From NCBI GenBank assembly GCA_022818135.1, contig JAFMSR010000015.1:30652193-30716192 (forward strand): a stretch of 64,000 nucleotides of DNA, in the 5' to 3' direction. Of this stretch, positions 11,860 through 23,627 are shown piece by piece. The notes beneath the pieces were generated by a model. The model had not been told where the DNA came from. It was given only the letters and a program-made list of their open reading frames with translations, and made no database searches. A program made the position numbers and the translations under genes. Source of the stretch: Saxidomus purpurata. Taxonomy: Eukaryota; Mollusca; Bivalvia; Venerida; Veneridae. Each line of letters begins with the position of its first letter. Position 1 is the stretch's first letter.

Positions 11860-12568
11860 TATATGTAAAGAAATTACCAATCAGCAGTTTCATGATGATA
11901 AATGAACTCAAATATCTTTGTAGATTAAAATTATATCAAATATCAACTGAGATACGGCCTATTTCTGGCTAAAATGGTTATAATCATGTTCACAACCTTG
12001 TATCTGTCATAATGTCGACTTATTAACGCGTGTGTTAATTGGACCGATATAATGATGCAATATCTACAGTTTTTCCACCCTAGCACCTAGAACTCAGGTT
12101 TAGCGATATTATCGTACTTTAAAGATGGCCGTGTACACTCAAATATAATAAAGCTGGCATGGCTTTGAAAAGTTAATGTTTACAGATGGCGCTGCTGACA
12201 AAAAGCCATACATGGTTTAAAACTTACAATACCGCAGATGAATTTGATAGATTCTGATTGGTCACGAGTCTTTGTATATGAACCCGTATATATACCGTCT
12301 CTCATTCTTCCATGTGTACCGTCTTTTTATCATTTATAAATTATAACATAAATATTTTGATAACAAATTCATGTAATTTTCTTGTCTTCCAAATCGAATT
12401 TAAGATACAAAATATCATTAACACGATTATAATAATTTCTAGACAGAAACTGAATATGTAAAAAGCCGTATGTCAATTAATAGTTGACCAAATTTAAATC
12501 TACAAAGACGTTTGAGTCCATAAATCATCGCAGCTTAACCCTGTTGATTGGTAATTTCTTTACATATA
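11860..12568. mobile_element. ~710-bp element with >100-bp terminal inverted repeats
   Basis: The left end 'ATATGTAAAGAAATTACCAA' continues through 'CAAATATCTTTGTAGATT'. The right end at about 12440-12568 is its reverse complement over more than 100 bases. There is no transposase inside. The flanks suggest a TA target, but this is not certain. Confidence 0.7.
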
Positions 12569-13092
12569 ACAGTATATCAAGTAAATCTTGAAAACATAAC
12601 ACCTATGCAAGAGCTTTCAGCTCCCGCTCTACCAAGCCTCTCCCACTCTGTCATGTTTACTGACGTGCTACTTACTCCGGCACATCACACGCTTTTTCGA
12701 AAAGTAGACCCAATTTCTGCTCAATATTTCAAACAATTCTACAGTTTTAACGCAGATTATTCTTAGTAGAATATAAAAGATGTAAACGAAAATGAACAGA
12801 TGTTATTGTTGATAAGATTTCAAAAGCAATTATTGCTTCAATAATTTAAAAGGCGCAGGTTCACTATAGTATTGGTGAATTATTTTTACGCTTGAAAACG
12901 CTACATATTTTGATCACCGCGATCGCTCTTGTAAATAATTTCATTCATCTTTTTACCCATGAAAACTAAACTGCCGACCTAAACAAGGACTGCTAATTCA
13001 TTGCAGTTCGGAACTATGTTAAGCTGCCCGCCGGTAAATATGACTGAAATAGGGACAAAAACGGGCGATTAAAGAGAATCAAAAACTTTTCT
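12569..13092. other. Spacer between TIR element and Harbinger
   Basis: About 520 bases with no exon, RNA or repeat that I can support. The open frame overlapping its start belongs to the element end and has no protein-like signature. Confidence 0.4.
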
Positions 13093-13323
13093 GGCCGGTT
13101 GCACAACAAAGGTTTATGCAAGCGGCTATTATATCCTAATAGAGAGTTATCGAACACGGAGTTAATCGTGAGTTATGTTCCGATTATCTTCGTTTGCTGG
13201 AAGATTTTTTAAATACGAGTTAAACTATCTCATGCTCGTGCAAGCGAGTTATGCAATCCACGCCTATATAAGCTGGTGTTATATACTAATGTATAGTTAT
13301 TTGAAAAATATTTTTGATTGAAT

Positions 13324-16300
13324 ATGCCACGGGAAAAGGGAACGGTGTTTTCGCCATTGGAGAAAGAAATTTTATTAGAACTTGTTGATAAACATAAATG
13401 TATTATTGAGAATAAAGCAAATAATGGGAAAATACTGTCGGAAAAAGAAAAGGCGTGGGGACTAATTACATCCGAATACAATTCAAGGTAAGAAAAAAAC
13501 ATTTATGTTAATGAAATTAAAGTTTGCATGAATATTTGCTTTATTATTGCCTTTTTATACAAATATAACATGAAAGCTGTTTGATATCAAAAGAAAGAAG
13601 CTGAATATCAATGTGTATCTTTATAATGTTACATATATTACGTATTGATATCATTTTTGTAGTTTTCTATTATGGGGTAACGCGTATCTTTACATTCCTT
13701 TTTGTATTATAGGCATGGTGTAAGCTTCAGGTGCGATGGACAACTGAAAAATTTATGGAAAAACATGAAAGCGAAAGCAAAAACAGCTGTCGCTACTGCG
13801 AGAAGGGAGCAGGTAAGACATTTACTTCAGAAAGAAATACTTCTGCTATTTGTCAATGATATACGAGTACAGGTCCTAGGATTTTACTCTTTTTAAAAGC
13901 TTTTAAGGAACGTTCTTGTAATGTTTTACCTTAAGATATTATCAATTATGCATCGATCAAAGTAAAATATAAATAAAAAGCATAATGAGTACTGAGTAGT
14001 GATAGTAATAAGTTTGATGACCCCTAGTATGTGTTTCAAACAGATAAAAACTGGAGGCGGACCTTCAACAAACAACTGCCTAACCGATGTGGAATCAAGG
14101 GTGTGTGGCATTCTTCCGACGCAAATACAGAGTTTCGCGAACCCATATGACGCAGATGCTAGTTTCCATGGTGACAGAGAGGTAATTATTAATTCCTTGA
14201 AACACTTTGCTATTCACATTCTGCATTAGCATGGAACGAAACCTTAATACGGTTAAATCCATGTAATAAAACAACTCATTCGATAGAAAATGCTATCTAT
14301 ATCAATAATCGTGTCAACTTGGCATAGAAATCTAATAGCTTATCATAGCGAACTTCCTTTTCTGACTTTCTGTATTTTTTACTGGTTAGGGGCCTACTTG
14401 AAAGGGAATACAATTAAGGATAGGGGTCTGGACAGATTCAGCCGTGTAGAATTCTTAGTGTTGACCGGGACTATATAAACAATCTAAAAGGAGAGAACAT
14501 AGTACAGTCATTCTGGGGTTGGACCGGGAAAAAATTTGAACAAAAATGAATCCTTCACCATGACTTTGCAAATGGTCTACCTTTTAACATAAAGAAAAGT
14601 TCCCATTGATATGTGTGGTGGAAATGTTATTTTTGGGTATTTTCATGTTTTTTCGATGTTTTAGTTGGGAATTTCTGTAATTATATTTCTTATTTTGATT
14701 ACTGTCAATAAATATTTCTGTTGTTTTCATTTTTCAATTCAAAACTACTATAACTATGTAATAAAAAAAAATTGGGTGAAAATTGTCCATATTCACTTAC
14801 TTTTTGGGGCATTTTCATTCTTTTTTGTTGTTTTAAGTGGGAATTTTTGTAGTTTATGTCTTATTTTAATTATTTTCAACAAATGTTTGTGTTGTTTTTA
14901 TTTTTCGATTCAGAACTACTATAACTATTCAATAAAAACTTTTTGGGTGAATATTGTCCAAATGCATCAACTTTTTTTGGGCAGTTTCATGCTTTTTTGC
15001 CGTTTTAAGTGGAGATTTCTGTAATTTTAATTCTTATTTTGATGATTGTCAATTCATATTTATGCTGTTTTTGTTTTTTTATTCAAAACAACTTAAGCTT
15101 TGAATTAAAACATACCTGGTTGAAAAATATTTATATTCATCCAATTTTTTGGGCATTTTCATCCATTTTTGATGTTCTAAGTGGTATTTCTGAAGTTGTA
15201 TTTTTTTATTTTGTCATTCGTTTTTATGTTATTATCCTAGTTTTATTTAAATCTACTGTATCTATGAATTAAATATCTGAGCGAATTTTGTCCATATTCA
15301 CATTCTATTTTGGGTAATTTTCATGGTTTTTTTTATGTTTTAAATCACATTTTCTGTATTTAATTTTTGTGTTGCACTTTCGGAGAAAATGCAATACATA
15401 GGGATCTGTTGGACCAGTCCGTCACAAAAACTTAACATTGGCTAGAACATTGCCATTTCTTAAGCTTACTTCATCAAACTTTCAAATTGTATTGCTTATG
15501 AAAAAAGGCTCGTGATGCCACCCAATTTTGTAGGTCAAGGTCATTTTAGACAGAGTCATGCTCATTCTGTACTTAGATTTTGTCACGAGAACCTAACGTT
15601 GGCTATAAACTTGCCGTTCTCTTAAGATTTCTTCATCAAACTTTCAAATTGTATAGCTTTTGACAAAAGGGTCATGATGTCACCAAATTTATTGGTCAAG
15701 ATCATATTTGACAGAGTTATGCCCCTTTTTGTACTTGGATTTTGTCAAGAAATTATTGGTTCTTATGACAAAGTGTAAGAGGGAGGACGACTACTGAACA
15801 CCTATCTAAAGTTTGATTATTGTCAACATTTATATGTATCCTTCATATTTTTTCTATTCTACTAGCAGCTTGATTCTTGTTAAATTGGGTGGAAATGTAT
15901 CAGTTTGACCAACTTTGGGTCGTTTTCTTGTTTTTTGATGTTTAAAGTAGCAATTACTTAAACAGATTATTCAAGTTTTATTTTTGGTAAGCATATATTT
16001 ATTTGTCGCATAGTCTCATATTTAGTATTACCATCAGCTGAATTCTAGATGACTGTGAAAACACTGAATCAGGGAATGAAATGGTACATGTACTTGGAAA
16101 TCAACCAAATTCTAGCTAGCAAACAAGCTGGATTCAACAGAAAACTAGACTACACACCCTGCCCAGGAGGTTGAAGATGCAATCAAAGAAAAAGAAGTAT
16201 CACTTGTTAATTGGATTAATCCCGAAAGAGCATTCAATAAAGTCTGGACTAACTGTCTCCCTGTGAAGCTACTACGGATTGGAATGAATCAGGGGCACAA

Positions 16301-19300
16301 TGTGCAAGTGGAAAAAGTCCTATCTGTTTAACGCAAGGGCTAGAGTCTGTGTTAATGGGATACAAAGTTGTAAATTCTTAAAACCACAATCGTGGCCCTC
16401 AATGAGATGTATTGTCATCCACCCTCTTTCTTCTTTTCATAAAAGCTTCCAAGAGGAGTTAAAGCTTCCTCTATGCAGACTACTTTGTGCTTTAATGTTC
16501 AGATGCATCAATTGCTATATTTAGGATGCAGCAACCTGCTGACATGCTTTCAGCATGGGCAAAAGACTGGTGCGTACATCTAAACACAGGATAGTATAAA
16601 GCTAGCGATAATACGTAAGTTAGTTGACACTAACTAAGTGAGCGAATGAGAAGATACTGAATACAAAATACTTGGGAACAGTGAGGCCACACCTTAAATA
16701 CAGCCCTACAGCTTAGACGATTGCCGAAAATACAAATAAACAAGTGCCGCATAAGGTCCAAAACAAGGCCTTAAGAATAATTACTTGATTTAAGGCAATG
16801 GAGGAAGCCACTGCCATTCTACTAATTGGTAAGAGAAGGGGTGCGAAAGCGCAAATGCAAGGCAGCAAGTACCAGTTCTTGCCAGACCACCCCATGAATA
16901 CAAAACTTGAGGCCCCATTGTCTGAAAAGAGGGAACTGTGTCAATGAATCCAAGAAGCTGAGAAAAGAAAATGCTTCCCATCTTGGGTCACTGACAACTT
17001 TTGATCAGTGGGAACTGCCAGGGCCACAGATGTACAACATGTCAAACATTAGTATCTGCACTACAGTGCCGGGTTCCAACTCGGTGTGAAAGATGAAAAT
17101 ATCAAGAGATTCATAGCACTAGCCATGTTCTCAGAAGATTATCCTTCAGAGACATAGACGCATATGTACTCAGACTGCTACAGCTGCTACACAAGATGGC
17201 GGTTCTGGTATTTTCACCATGTACACAATTGGTGGATCAGAGATAGTTAGCATATAAGCAGGCAAGCACTGTTGCAACTAAAAAAAGCAGAAATAGAAGT
17301 CATCATACAGCATCGAAAGCAGCTGAATAGTCAGAAAAGGACTATCATCGGGTAGTCGTTCTAACACATGCTATATAAGTCCATAAAGCATTGGCATATG
17401 TCAAATTGTCATCCCTTGCCCAAGAACATAACAGGTACAGCGAGAAGCAAAAAGTGTCACTAAAATGGATGCATACAAAAACACTATGGTGTTTATGACA
17501 ATGGGATGGCAGAGCAATTGGCAAATCAAGGGGTAAGAGGCTGCCAGTCACTCCATAGAGTCACTTATGAAAATACTAAAGCTCACGGTGACTAAGATTC
17601 TTACAAGAGTGTAGAGGCAGAAAGATGACCACCATCTACTAGACAAATGGGAACAAGCCATTCAGTATTCAATACCGGACACAAGAGGCTCGATGCTCAT
17701 ACATATGTTTGAAAAACTAAAGGTGTTGAGTGTGTGGTCTTTCAGACCAAACACCAGCACATTTACTTGAGATTATCCTACTCACTCCCTTTTAAAGTAA
17801 GAATTTCTGTTATTGGCTTTTAATTAAACTTCGATTGATTATTGCCAACATGTATTAATTTCTTTCATGTGTTTCTATTCAGTAATACTAATAGCTTTAT
17901 ATTACTATATCTATTTTCATGAAAATATATCTCTCTTAATCAGTAATTTGGGCATTTCCTTGGCATTTTTATGTTTAAGGTGAGAATACTTGCTTTAATG
18001 TTTTAAGTTCAATTATCATCAGCAAATGTTAATTTCGTTCCTACGTATCAATTCAGTACTGCTAGCAGTTTGGTTCTTAACCAATTGTTACCTATCTTCA
18101 CTATCTTTCAGAATTTGATCATGTTTCTTATGATTTAAGTGGGAATTTCTGTTATTTGATTTCAGGCAACATACATTTATATCCTTCATAGTCTTCAATA
18201 GGGAACTTCAATAAATAAAGAATCTGCCAAGTACCGTTGTCTTCAATAATGAAGAATTTGTGAATGAAAATAAGATCACTGATGATTTCTTGTTTTCATA
18301 TATATTTGCTGCAGAAAAACTAAAAATATGTAGACATTACCATACCCCAACATAAAATGGCAGTAAATCTTGATTTGAATACCATAGATTAACTCGAATA
18401 AAATCAGATGACGAAGGTTTTCAAAATTAGTTTTATGGTTTCCGAATATTCCTAACATTCTGCATTCCCGAGCAACACAAGTCCCTTCGGTGCTTTGATT
18501 TCCTTTGTGTATTTTTTCTGTTACATCATAACTAGCCTCTATTATAATAACGGAAGTGGTTTTGTTTTCTGACTCGAGATAACTTCACCCTTTTGGTTGA
18601 AGGCGTTAGCATCAAGCCAGACATTTTATATGACAAAGTAAGAAGTTTGAAACTGAAGGTAGGAGTCTTGTACTGGTTCTTCACAGAAATCCTATTAACC
18701 TGTTTATATATTTTCATTCAGCTTATATTTTTATTTCTTATCACTGTAAATTGTTTTGCATGCAAAAGTAGTCAGTTTTCATTAAACAAAAGAAGAAACA
18801 GGTGAAAAGTAAAAATAAACAAATGATCATGCAATACAAACTTAAATTACGTGTTTGTTACTAAAACAACCATTTGATCTTGACCTTAAGTTAGAGGTCA
18901 GGTGTAAAAATGTCTGTAAAATGTAAGAAATAGATTGCTAATCAAAATGTTTGAAAGAAATAATACAAAAACCATTAAAATATACCAAAATATTGCAAAA
19001 GATGCAATAAGACATGGGGAACTTAACCCTATTTAACATTTAAAGGGCATGACCTTGACCTTAAAAAAAACTTTTTCCACCAATGGAACTTTTGGGAACT
19101 TTGTTGTTTCTTAAACTACAGATGTTGGTGATACTGAAAATACATGTTTCATTTCTGTTCAAATTTATTCCCACTTTAGCATATTTTTGAGCTAGGATGA
19201 CTGTACTAACAATTTTAATAGATCTTTTAAGCATATAAGTTATGTCATGAGCGAGCGGATCAGACGAAATATCCGTCACTAAGGGTAGGCCTAACAGATT

Positions 19301-20553
19301 GGCCAGGATGAGGCTAAAAGTTTGAGTTTCAGCAGGTGTTGAAGAATATTTCCGTCTAAACCAAGCGTCTTTTTCTTCCATACCGTATGTATTGTATATA
19401 CGTGAATCCCGCACAGTACCGCATCAAATTTGCCCATAGAATATTCGTGATTCGACATCGCATTTCATTGGGTCGTTAGCTAGTTATCATACCATGACGT
19501 CAATAAAATGACGTCACATACAACGCTTTTATAACGCGAATTAGAGTTTGTCCGCAATTTTTTGCCAGTCTGCCTCCGGTGTCTAGTTTTTAGAGTCGCC
19601 GACATGAAATCACTGTAACCCGCCTGTTAAATTTACCAAAATACATTTGTAAATGGTAATAAACGTTTAACTACTACAGCAACATATTTATTCGTAAGAC
19701 GTCATTTAAATTGTATTTTACCGCAGTATTCAAAGGTATGTTGTATTATAAAAAGGGTGATTTTCATAGAAATGGGAACCAGATGCCTGATTGGCTCCAC
19801 TCGGAGTCAGATCATACTCGAGCTCATCACTTGCATGTTCCTACGTTACGAGCGATCGGCCCACATTCTGAATCACGTTAATATTGTTTAGTAAGATAAA
19901 GGATTTTTGAACTGCCAAAAACACATGTAAATGATATGGCATACATATCACGGCAGTGAATAAGTACACTTCTTTTCATGTTTAATTTGGTCAACCTTAA
20001 TATTATGGGCAGACAATAATTAAACTACATGCAAGTCATGTAGATGCGTTTTCAATACAGTCATGTAAATTATTTATAGGAAATAGCAGTGTTTGACGTG
20101 GAGCGCAGCACAGAGAACACACTGTTTTCGGCTGCTAACGAAACCATCCAGATGTCGCACACCTCTTACCCCTCAACATCAGGGCAGTCTGCAACAAGTC
20201 CTAAGGAAACGGCATCTTTCATAACTAGATCTCAATCGCCAACTGAAATAAATAAGAAGAAAGACAGTAATACAGCTTGTAAAAATGGAAAAGAAGTAGT
20301 TGTTCATTTACTTAACAAAGAACACGAAGAAAAGATGAGGCTGATAAAAATTGAACATTTTAAAATGGAGAGTATGAAGGTAGAGAGAAAACAGAAACAG
20401 CAACTGTTCCGTGAAAAAATGGAAGTAATAGGACTTAAAAAGAGGAAACTGCGAAAGGAATTGGGAACGATAACATTAGCCGAAAACAATGAATGTGAGG
20501 AGGAAGTTCGCCGTAAGGACAATGTGCGAAGTATTTGGAACCCTTTCAAATAA
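13324..20553 (+). CDS. Harbinger MADF/Myb-SANT-like DNA-binding protein, four exons
   Basis: The exons are 13324-13487, 13713-13812, 14044-14181 and 20080-20553. All junctions are GT-AG and in phase, giving about 291 residues with no stop. The N-terminus 'FSPLEKEILLELVDKHKCII' followed by 'KEKAWGLITSEYNSR' and 'LKNLWKNMKAKAKTAV' is the tri-helical Myb/SANT-like domain of Harbinger-partner proteins. The middle 'KTGGGPSTN' linker and the basic, coiled-coil C-terminus 'KERKQKQQLFREKME'-type are also usual. Known role: it binds the transposon and helps import and target the transposase. The ORF appears intact although the partner transposase is broken. Intron 3 is 5.9 kb and full of later insertions. 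Confidence 0.85.
14640..15370 (+). repeat. ~175-bp AT-rich satellite array, left part
   Basis: Phrases such as 'TTTTAAGTGGGAATTTCTGT', 'CAATTCAAAACTACTATAAC' and 'TGGGTGAAAATTGTCCATAT' recur about every 175 bases, at about 14.64, 14.81, 14.99 and 15.17 kb and weakly at 15.31 kb. Short open frames here follow the repeat and are not genes. It lies within intron 3 of the Harbinger Myb gene. Confidence 0.8.
15375..15775 (+). repeat. Two ~165-bp units of a dispersed tandem repeat
   Basis: 'CATCAAACTTTCAAATTGTA' occurs at about 15470 and 15635, with 'TGATGCCACC' / 'TGATGTCACC' and 'GTTGGCTA' in the same relative places. This is a different repeat family from the neighbouring satellite. Confidence 0.65.
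15780..16060 (+). repeat. Satellite remnant left of the non-LTR fragment
   Basis: 'TTTGATTATTGTCAACATTT' and 'TTGGGTCGTTTTCTTGTTTT' resemble the ~175-bp units at 14.6-15.4 kb. The same wording resumes at 17.78 kb, so the sequence between looks like an insertion into the array. Confidence 0.55.
16080..17745 (+). pseudogene. Non-LTR retrotransposon reverse transcriptase remnant
   Basis: Read across frameshifts, the plus strand gives 'KQAGFNRK', 'QEVEDAIKEKEVSLVNW', 'ERAFNKVWTNCLPVKLLRIG', 'ARARVCVNGIQSCKFL', 'LYADYFVL' and 'MLSAWAKDWCVHLNT'. These match, in order, the fingers, palm and thumb of LINE reverse transcriptases. The catalytic YADD box reads YADY. There are several frameshifts and stops, so it is dead. 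Downstream degenerate text to about 17.74 kb may be the rest of the ORF. The clade is not determined; Jockey-like is plausible. Confidence 0.75.
17780..18230 (+). repeat. ~175-bp satellite array, right part
   Basis: 'AAGAATTTCTGTTATTGGCT', 'GGGCATTTCCTTGGCATTTT' and 'TTTAAGTGGGAATTTCTGTT' are satellite phrases at about 17.8, 17.95 and 18.12 kb. They continue the array interrupted by the reverse transcriptase fragment. Confidence 0.65.
18235..20079. other. Distal part of Harbinger Myb gene intron 3
   Basis: No gene is recognised. A pair of TGACGTCA sites sits at about 19495-19520, and generic 'CTTGACCTTAA' dispersed-repeat wording appears at 18.87 and 19.05 kb. The intron ends at the acceptor TTTATAG before 20080. 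Confidence 0.45.
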
Positions 20554-20993
20554 GCAGTAAAAGTAAGTGAAACGTAATTAAATGATTTATTAAAGTGATA
20601 TTACCAAAGTGATCATCATTTATTAACGAAATTTATTAATCGCTGACTTATACTGCCTGAAAAATGATCGCGAATTACTTCTGACGTAACTTTATAAACT
20701 TTGACATGTCACTTTCCCAGGCACAACATTTAAAATATGTTAATATATTATTATAATTATCATTATTACATCTCCGCTTAATATCGTCTGTTTTTATATC
20801 ATAATGCCTTTTGTGACGCACTACCGATGTAAAGTTGTTTTTGATTGGTAATGTCATTTACCAGTTTGACGTTTCGACGAAAGAATGATCCTTTATTCAA
20901 CAAAGAGATATTTTTTAGATTTAAAGTATATTTGTTTTAAGTAGTTTAGCGGAATAGCAAAGAAGCACTTTACATTGAAGAAGATTTACGAAC

Positions 20994-22491
20994 CTACTGG
21001 AATCTTTGAATTATCAGATTTCTGACAGCTTGTCCACCTTCATTCCTTATTACAGGTGCTACAGGAACGTCCATGTCCGGCGGAGCCACGATATCATCAG
21101 GTTCAGCCTCGTTTCTTTCCCGAGCTATGTTGTGAAGCACGACACACGCAACAACAACAACCATTGATGTTTGCAGTTTAAGGCGCAGTTGGTTTCTGTG
21201 CATTTGTATAAACATGAATTAAAGACATGTTCTTAAAAGATAAATCTTACTTTTTATAAATAGCTACACCAAAGGCATTAAAATGTAATTGATAAACGTT
21301 ATCAAAATGTTTTCACATCATTTTACTCTTTGAGTTTTGACTTTATTAAGGAACATAGAAGTAATGTGTACAATTCGTTATAAAACAGAAGAATATTTAA
21401 CTAGCCGCAATATGTATTATTCTCCCCAAAATTAAGGAAATCTTATACCTTAAGCATGAAAAACGCCTTTTTCCAAATACCAAACAAGTTCTCCACTCGG
21501 ACACGCACTCGAGATAGGTGGTTATTGTATCGCTGTTCCGCCCTATAGAAATTAAAGAGTGAAATTACTCATAAAGATAATATAACAGTCTGATTTGCGC
21601 ATTAAAAGCCTTTAAAGTACTTTTATGTACTGAATTTGTCTGAAATAGCCGTCAATTTAATGCGCTTAATTGTGAATGAAGAGACTTTATCTAAATAATT
21701 AAGCATAATAAATAACATAATTAATGCATAATCTAAGCATTATAAACATACGGATAGGAAATAATATACCATACCTAGTCTGGGGTTGTAGAACTGGTGT
21801 GAGCAGGTACCGCCTCAAAGGATATCCATTGTCACCAACAAGAGTTCCCGTGTATTCCCCATTTTTAAATTTAGCAGACAATTCACTATTTTCGAAAATT
21901 CTTGAATCATGGGTACTTCCGGGCCACCGTACAACTATATTCGTAAATCGGTGCCTAGAGTCACATACAGCCTGCACATTTATAGAAAAGTAGCCTTTCC
22001 TGTTTCTAAACAACTCGGCAGTGTCGTTTCCTGGTGAGATAATAGGAACATGTGTACAGTCGATAGCTCCAACAATCCCAGGGATATTTCCGTTCCATGA
22101 ATTCCCGTTGTATTCGAACAGCATCATTTCCGTTGGGAGAATATAAAAATCTCTCCCTCTGTCGCGCAATGCACTGTGACACATTTCTGACAATTCTGCT
22201 AACAGAAGATACATGAAGTCCGAAAGAGTCCCCCACTAGCTTCAGAAATCCACCAGTGGCCATAAAGCGAAGACAGACAAGTAGTTGGATCACTGGCAAT
22301 ATTCTATGAGCTCGATCCTGTCTTCTCTGCAGTGGTGCTTCAACCATTCCCAAGATAAAAAGCGCACTTTCCTTCGAAATTCTAAAATCAGCTTCATCAT
22401 ATTCTTCCATGGGATTACTCGTATCTCTTATAACCCTGTCTCTACGATATTCAAGAATATCGAGGTAGTCCAAAATGTTGAGATACTCCAT
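20994..22491 (-). pseudogene. Harbinger DDE transposase (HARBI1-like), three exons, two frameshifts
   Basis: The exons are complement 22491-21775, 21542-21449 and 21195-20994, with GT-AG sites. The start is the ATG at 22491 ('MEYLNILDYLDILEYRRDR'), the usual Harbinger N-terminus. Then come the helix-turn-helix region ('FMATGGFLKLVGDSFGL', 'VSSVSRIV'), the first catalytic Asp (VGAIDCTHVPI), 'ELFRNRKGYFSINVQ', the second Asp (RWPGSTHDSRIF), 'LVGDNGYPLRRYLLTP', the Glu (RVRVENLFGIWKK) and 'VLHNIARERNE'. An extra base near 22095-22110 shifts frame before the first Asp. An extra A in the run near 21467-21471 shifts frame after the Glu. Both may be real inactivation or consensus errors. Confidence 0.88.
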
Positions 22492-22529
22492 TTTCAACGA
22501 CTATTCATGTATAAACCACCATACAAGCA

Positions 22530-22720
22530 GGTTTGGATAACCGTGAAATATATGTTCCAGCAAATCGATTATAGTAATCGGCGCTTATCAAACCGGTTGC
22601 TGAACAGTAATACGGTGTTGCATAAATCAGTGCTGTGCAACTGGCTTATTATAATCGAGGCTTAAGCGCCGATTATATTTGTTCAACAGCCGGCCACTAG
22701 TGTCTACCAGGTTTGGATAA
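22530..22720. repeat. Subterminal inverted-repeat cluster of the Harbinger element
   Basis: 'AATCGGCGCTTATCAAACCG' is answered by 'AATCGAGGCTTAAGCGCCGA' about 80 bases on, with 'GTTGCTGAACA' answered by 'TGTTCAACAGCCGG'. It could be a small hairpin insertion or transposase-binding subterminal repeats. Confidence 0.5.
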
Positions 22721-22935
22721 GACATGCTTAAGCGAAATCATAACCATGACTTTTTTTCGTGCAAACGGATTATATCAGAAATTCTTATCAAACCAGTTTC
22801 AAGAAAATGAAACGGTAAAAATCTAAATCATTATAAGGGCACCGAGGCATGGATAATTATCGTTCGTGCAACCGAGTTATACGAAACTAGGGTTTAAGTA
22901 AGAGTTAAACGCTTCGTGAAACCGGCCATAGTTGT

Positions 22936-23627
22936 CGTTCAAAACAATTTTTAGTGTTTAACCCCATTTGCCCACCAATCAAATCGCTCAGATTTTCAAA
23001 TAAACGTCTTTCTTTTTTATTAAAACTACATACTGAAATCACTTAGTATAAGTTAGAGTTTATTATGTCATATTTTAACAATTAAGAAACCCAAAAGGAG
23101 CGAGCGGTAGCGAGCGACCGGGGTTTCTTAATTGTTAAAAATTGACTTAATAAACTCTAACTTACTTAGTGTTTAACCTCATTTGACCTTTTTTGCATAG
23201 CCACCGACATGTATTGTAGCACGGACTTATGTGTATATAGGTTCGTGATTGTGGGCGGAGCTAAAGAGCTTTCTATTTAGAGCGAACTCTTAATAAATTA
23301 AGTGATTTCAGTAGGTAGTTTTAATAAAAAAGAAAGACGTTTATTTTAAATTCTGAGCGATTCGATTGGTAGGCAAATTGGGTCAAACACTAAATTCATT
23401 AAGAGTTCGCTCTAAATAGAAAGTAATTTAGCTCTGCCCACAATCACGGACCTATATACACATAGGTCCGTGCCACAATACATGTCGGTGGCTATGGAAA
23501 AGGTCAAATGAGGCTAAACACTAAGCAAGTTAGAGTTTATTAAGTCAATTTTTAACAAATAAGAAACCCCGGTCGCTCGCTACCGCTCGCTCCTTTTGGG
23601 TTTCTTAATTGTTAAAATTTGACTTAA
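22936..23627. repeat. Nested palindromes (foldback element), interrupted by a TTAA element
   Basis: The segment 22936-23050 is the reverse complement of 23275-23395, and 23160-23290 is the reverse complement of 23385-23520. Two copies of a ~110-bp inner palindrome ('AGTTAGAGTTTATTA', 'TTTCTTAATTGTTAA', 'GGAGCGAGCGGTAGCGAGCG') sit at 23049-23163 and 23520-23627. The second copy continues after the 931-bp insertion at 24563. Confidence 0.75.

Larger units (their letters stand above)
13093..22927. mobile_element. PIF/Harbinger DNA transposon, full structure with nested insertions
   Basis: The left terminus GGCCGGTTGCAC at 13093 matches the reverse complement of the right terminus (GGCCGGTTTCAC) ending at 22927. 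Inside are the two genes expected of this superfamily, converging on one another: a MADF/Myb-SANT DNA-binding protein on plus and a DDE transposase on minus. Known Harbinger elements duplicate a 3-bp TWA/TNA target. The flanks here (TCT and ATA) do not show it, so the precise ends may be off by a few bases or one end may be rearranged. Much of the length is later insertions in the Myb gene's third intron. Confidence 0.8.

Noticed and set aside
14665..15272. Long hydrophobic plus-strand open frames
   Set aside because: They follow the period of the 175-bp AT-rich satellite; the translation repeats with the DNA and is rich in F, Y and I from base composition.
19495..19520. Pair of TGACGTCA (CRE-like) sites as a promoter
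   Set aside because: They lie in a transposon intron with no nearby transcript start; 8-mers of this kind occur by chance.
20304..20549. Minus-strand frame opposite the Harbinger Myb exon
   Set aside because: It is the antisense shadow of the lysine/glutamate-rich coiled-coil coding strand.
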